Source of the DNA: Cobetia marina
GTDB lineage: Bacteria > Pseudomonadota > Gammaproteobacteria > Pseudomonadales > Halomonadaceae
Assembly: GCF_001720485.1 (NCBI RefSeq)
Contig: NZ_CP017114.1
Coordinates: 1,860,001-1,924,000, forward strand
Length of the DNA stretch: 64,000 bases
Reading direction: 5' to 3'
Each line of letters opens with the position of its first letter. The stretch's first letter is position 1. Below are positions 61,138 to 64,000 of the stretch, one piece after another. The notes under the pieces were generated by a model. It was not told the DNA's origin and ran no database searches. It saw only the letters and a list, made by a program, of their open reading frames with translations. Made by a program: the position numbers and the translations under genes.

Positions 61138-64000
61138 TCAAGACGTGAGCTGCGTCCCCGGGCGGTTGTTGGCGATGCCTTGCGACGTCATCACGCAAGC
61201 CTTGTGAGCCTGCGTCGAGTTCTCTGCCACCAGCGGTGAAGGCTTGCCGATGGCATAGCCCTGGACGTGGTCGACCCCGATGGACGTCACGCATGCCAGT
61301 ACCTCCTGGCTGCCAACGAATTCCGCGATGGTCTGCATGCCCATTTCGCGGGCCACCTCGGCGATGGCGCGCGCGATGGCGTAGGAGACACGATTGGTGT
61401 CCATGTCACGAATGAAGGCACCATCGATCTTGAGATAATTCACCGGCAGGCTCTTGAGATACCCGAAGGACGATACGCCGCTGCCAAAATCATCCAGTGC
61501 GAAGTAGCACCCCAGCTCTCCCAGAGTATCGAAGAAGGTGCGAGCATCGCCCAGGCGAGTGATGGCCACGCTTTCCGTAATCTCGAAACACAGCTTGTGG
61601 CCGGGAATCCCGCTGTCACGTACCAGGCTGACCAGCATGTCGCGGAAATTGGGACTGCTGATGGAGTGACCCGAGAGGTTGAGCGACACCCGTGTCAGGC
61701 TGGCCAGGTGGGCAGGTTGCGACTGCAGCCAGGCCAGATAATGCCGGATGACGTATTCATCGATGGTGGCAGCCAGCCCATAACGCTCTGCCGCGGGCAG
61801 GAAGGCCCCGGGGGCGATGATGCTGCCGTCACGCCCCAGCATGCGCACCAGCACCTCATAGTGCTGCTCATCAGGGGTGCCCGGCCTGGTGCGTGTGCTG
61901 GCGATGGGCTGATGATAGAGCACGAGACGTTGCGCTTCCACCGCGGCGGTGATTTCGGCGACCCAGTGCATTTCCTCCATCCGCTGAGTGACTTCGTCTC
62001 CGCTCACGCTATGACGATGCACGCGGTTGCGCCCAGCGTCCTTCGCTTCATAACAGGCGGCATCGGCAGCGCTGAGCAGATGATGCGGATCACTCTGGCC
62101 GTTGCTGATGCTGACCAGGCCGATACTGGCGCTGACGCTGAACAGCTTGTCGTCCCACATGAATCGGAAATTGGCCACGCTCTGGCGCAGTCGCTCCAGC
62201 AGCGGTTCCGCTTCGTCCAGTGTCATGCCGGGCATCAACAGACCGAATTCGTCGCCCCCGAGACGGGCCAGAAGATCCTGTGGGCGCAGATCATTGCCGA
62301 TGACGTCAACCAGCTGGATCAACAGGGCATCGCCCGCGGAATGTCCGCAGGTATCATTGACGACCTTGAATTGATCAAGATCGATATAGGCGAGGCAATG
62401 TTGCGAGTGGTCCTCGCGCACGACGTCACAGAACTGCGTCAATCTGCGACGGAAGGCGGCGCGGTTCAGAAGTCCTGTCAGGCTGTCATGGTTGGCTTCA
62501 TGGATCAGTCGCTGGGACATGGTGTGACTATGGGTCTTGTCGACCAGAGCGACCAGCGTATAGCCGTCCTGCACCGGGGTGGTATCGACGGAGGAGACGC
62601 TGACGTCGGCATGCACCGTGTTGCCCCGTGCATGAAGGAAGCGGCAGCGTTGGGTGAAGTGACTGATACCGCCCTCGATCAAGGCAAGGTGGCGTCGTTG
62701 CAGCGATGCCAGGTCTTCCGGCTCGATCAGTTCGCGGATATAGCAGCCCTCGAGCGTGGTGCTCGGGTAGCCGAGGATGTCCTCGAGTCGCTGGTTGACC
62801 CTCAACAACTGGCCCGCCTTGGACATGTGCGCCATCCCGACGGCGGAGTGCTCGAAGGTGGCGCGATAGCGACGCTCGCTGGCACGCAGTCGCTCCTGGG
62901 TCGCGTGACGCTCAAGCTCGGTGGCAAGCTGTGAGACGTGATCACAGGCCGAGCTCAGGAAGGCGAGCTCATCCTCCGCCCATTCGCGTGGACCGCCACA
63001 CTCCGTGCAACAGATCACCCCGCGAATCTTGCCGGAGATGCGCACGGGGCTATCGAGAATTGCCTGGAGGTCCGTGCTGAAATAGCCATTGAACAACAGC
63101 CCACTGCTGGCCTGCTGGGTATCGCTGATCGCCAGGATGCGCTCGGATTTCAGGGCGGTGAAATACTCTCCCAGCTGGCTGTCACACAGCTCTCGGGGGT
63201 GCGCCCGAGAGGTCGCATCGTGCGGGGCAGGCAGTTCACCGTCGTGTACATGACTCAGTGACAGCCGGGTTCCCTCGGGATTCATCTTCCAGAAACTGAC
63301 CTTGCGTACCTGCAGGGCATCCGCCACCTGCTGGCAGATCCATGGCATCAGGTCTTCGAGCCCAGCGCCCTCGGCATGGTGGGCGTTGCCGAGTCGTATC
63401 AGCACGGCCTGCTGACGTTCGTAGCGACATAGCTTGTCGGCCTGTGCCACGGCGGCCATGTGCTGCTGATGGATGTCGAGCAGAGAGCCGATGAAACGAT
63501 AGGGCGCGTCATCACGCACCTGGAACTGCGCACGCAACTTGAACCAGCGGTAGTCTCCCTGGCGGGTGCGGATGCGCAGTTCGATGCTGAACGGGGTTTC
63601 CTGCAGGCGCTGTATCGCGAGAAGCGCCTGGAACTCTTCGCGCATCTCGGGGGCGACTCTTTCATGCAGCGCCTCGAGTCGGCTGTCCAGGGTTCCGGCG
63701 CTGTAGCCCAGCTGCATTTCCAGGCGTGGCGATATCGTCAGGCGTTCATTGCCTAGCTGCCATTCGATGATGCCATCGGAAATGCTGCGCAGTATCCAGT
63801 TGGCGCGGGTATAGCTGTCGCGCAAGGCTGCACTGAGCTGGGCACTCTGCATGAGGCGCTTCAGCGCCTCGCTGATCATTCCAGCGAGCTGATCAAGCCG
63901 CGCCAGGGTGTCATCGTCGGGCAGCGACTGGCGTGGAGAGGTGTCGAACATGCTCATGCATCCGACCACAGCGCCAGTGGCATCATGCAGTGGCAGTCCG
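61138..64000 (-). CDS. GAF-PAS-GAF-PAS-GGDEF-EAL c-di-GMP enzyme; 5' end beyond window
   Basis: At least 953 residues. The frame is still open at the right edge, and the edge residues (GLPLHDATGAVVGCMSMFD) read as the end of a GAF domain, so the GTG at 63969 is not the true start. Next come a PAS domain (IIEWQLGNERLTISPRLEMQLGYS), a GAF domain (ALQVRKVSFWKMNPEG), a second PAS (YRATFEHSAVGMAHM), a GGDEF domain with intact LGGDEFG, and an EAL domain with EVL in place of EAL plus NLSGHS, FEITES, LDDFGSG and YLKIDGAFIRD. Both synthesis and breakdown of c-di-GMP are thus possible. No membrane span is visible, so it should be cytosolic. It is convergent with the giant-protein cluster. Confidence 0.92.
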   Translation of the reverse strand, partial: GLPLHDATGAVVGCMSMFDTSPRQSLPDDDTLARLDQLAGMISEALKRLMQSAQLSAALRDSYTRANWILRSISDGIIEWQLGNERLTISPRLEMQLGYSAGTLDSRLEALHERVAPEMREEFQALLAIQRLQETPFSIELRIRTRQGDYRWFKLRAQFQVRDDAPYRFIGSLLDIHQQHMAAVAQADKLCRYERQQAVLIRLGNAHHAEGAGLEDLMPWICQQVADALQVRKVSFWKMNPEGTRLSLSHVHDGELPAPHDATSRAHPRELCDSQLGEYFTALKSERILAISDTQQASSGLLFNGYFSTDLQAILDSPVRISGKIRGVICCTECGGPREWAEDELAFLSSACDHVSQLATELERHATQERLRASERRYRATFEHSAVGMAHMSKAGQLLRVNQRLEDILGYPSTTLEGCYIRELIEPEDLASLQRRHLALIEGGISHFTQRCRFLHARGNTVHADVSVSSVDTTPVQDGYTLVALVDKTHSHTMSQRLIHEANHDSLTGLLNRAAFRRRLTQFCDVVREDHSQHCLAYIDLDQFKVVNDTCGHSAGDALLIQLVDVIGNDLRPQDLLARLGGDEFGLLMPGMTLDEAEPLLERLRQSVANFRFMWDDKLFSVSASIGLVSISNGQSDPHHLLSAADAACYEAKDAGRNRVHRHSVSGDEVTQRMEEMHWVAEITAAVEAQRLVLYHQPIASTRTRPGTPDEQHYEVLVRMLGRDGSIIAPGAFLPAAERYGLAATIDEYVIRHYLAWLQSQPAHLASLTRVSLNLSGHSISSPNFRDMLVSLVRDSGIPGHKLCFEITESVAITRLGDARTFFDTLGELGCYFALDDFGSGVSSFGYLKSLPVNYLKIDGAFIRDMDTNRVSYAIARAIAEVAREMGMQTIAEFVGSQEVLACVTSIGVDHVQGYAIGKPSPLVAENSTQAHKACVMTSQGIANNRPGTQLTS

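Noticed and set aside
61267..62934. Plus-strand ORF of 555 codons
   Set aside because: Antisense to the GGDEF-EAL gene, whose motifs are unambiguous.

Overview
The window looks like a chromosomal segment from a high-GC marine or halophilic gammaproteobacterium, most likely of the Halomonadaceae (Halomonas/Cobetia type). This rests on gene content and protein flavour only (Cio-type cytochrome bd, ArsJ, DUF1456/YehS, a SutA-like small protein, very acidic surface protein); no 16S or tRNA gene is present. No insertion sequence, integrase, CRISPR array or rRNA/tRNA gene was seen.

Layout. 1-1024 (minus): 5' part of an ATP synthase beta-subunit gene that looks like the first gene of an alternate (N-type) F-ATPase operon and runs off the left edge. 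1551-7734 (plus): cyanide-insensitive/bd oxidase genes cioA-cioB behind two FNR/Anr-like boxes, followed by the heterodimeric ABC exporter cydD-cydC needed for bd oxidase assembly. 7857-12127 (minus): redox genes (dkgB-like aldo/keto reductase, zinc-less MDR reductase, luciferase-like flavin oxidoreductase) and an MFS exporter. 12340-13974 (minus): a yellow/royal-jelly-family lipoprotein and thioredoxin. 14271-18709 (plus): metal(loid) resistance: arsR with a perfect operator dyad over its promoter, an ars-type GAPDH and arsJ (arsenate efflux as 1-arseno-3-phosphoglycerate), then chrA (chromate). 18828-27255: a CofD/YvcK-like gene and a six-gene minus-strand organophosphorus uptake operon (binding protein, alkaline-phosphatase-superfamily hydrolase, two permeases, ATPase, HAD phosphatase), with a divergent PhnR-like GntR/UTRA regulator and two matching operator-like sites between them. 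27406-37367: ordinary single genes (NYN protein, SutA-like peptide, alcohol dehydrogenase, RIO kinase, YehS, membrane EEP phosphatase, EamA transporter, CDF zinc exporter, aldehyde dehydrogenase, low-molecular-weight tyrosine phosphatase).

37647-60949 (plus) is the highlight. A 5740-residue acidic repeat protein begins with a LEPRLLLDAA motif, not a Sec signal, and lacks RTX repeats and a recognisable type I C-terminal signal. It is followed by an OprM/TolC-like lipoprotein, two different HlyD-like adaptors and a 703-residue polytopic M50 (site-2-protease-like) protein that itself carries a C-terminal adaptor-like half. No ABC ATPase is encoded nearby. I read this as a candidate secretion/processing machine dedicated to the giant surface protein. 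A convergent GGDEF-EAL gene (61138 to beyond the right edge) may tie it to c-di-GMP and biofilm control.

Most gene ends carry strong hairpin terminators, many built on an AACGCC/GGCGTT core. Short tandem repeats (8-15 bp units) recur in intergenic positions and, at 4260-4319, inside the probable 5' coding region of cydD.
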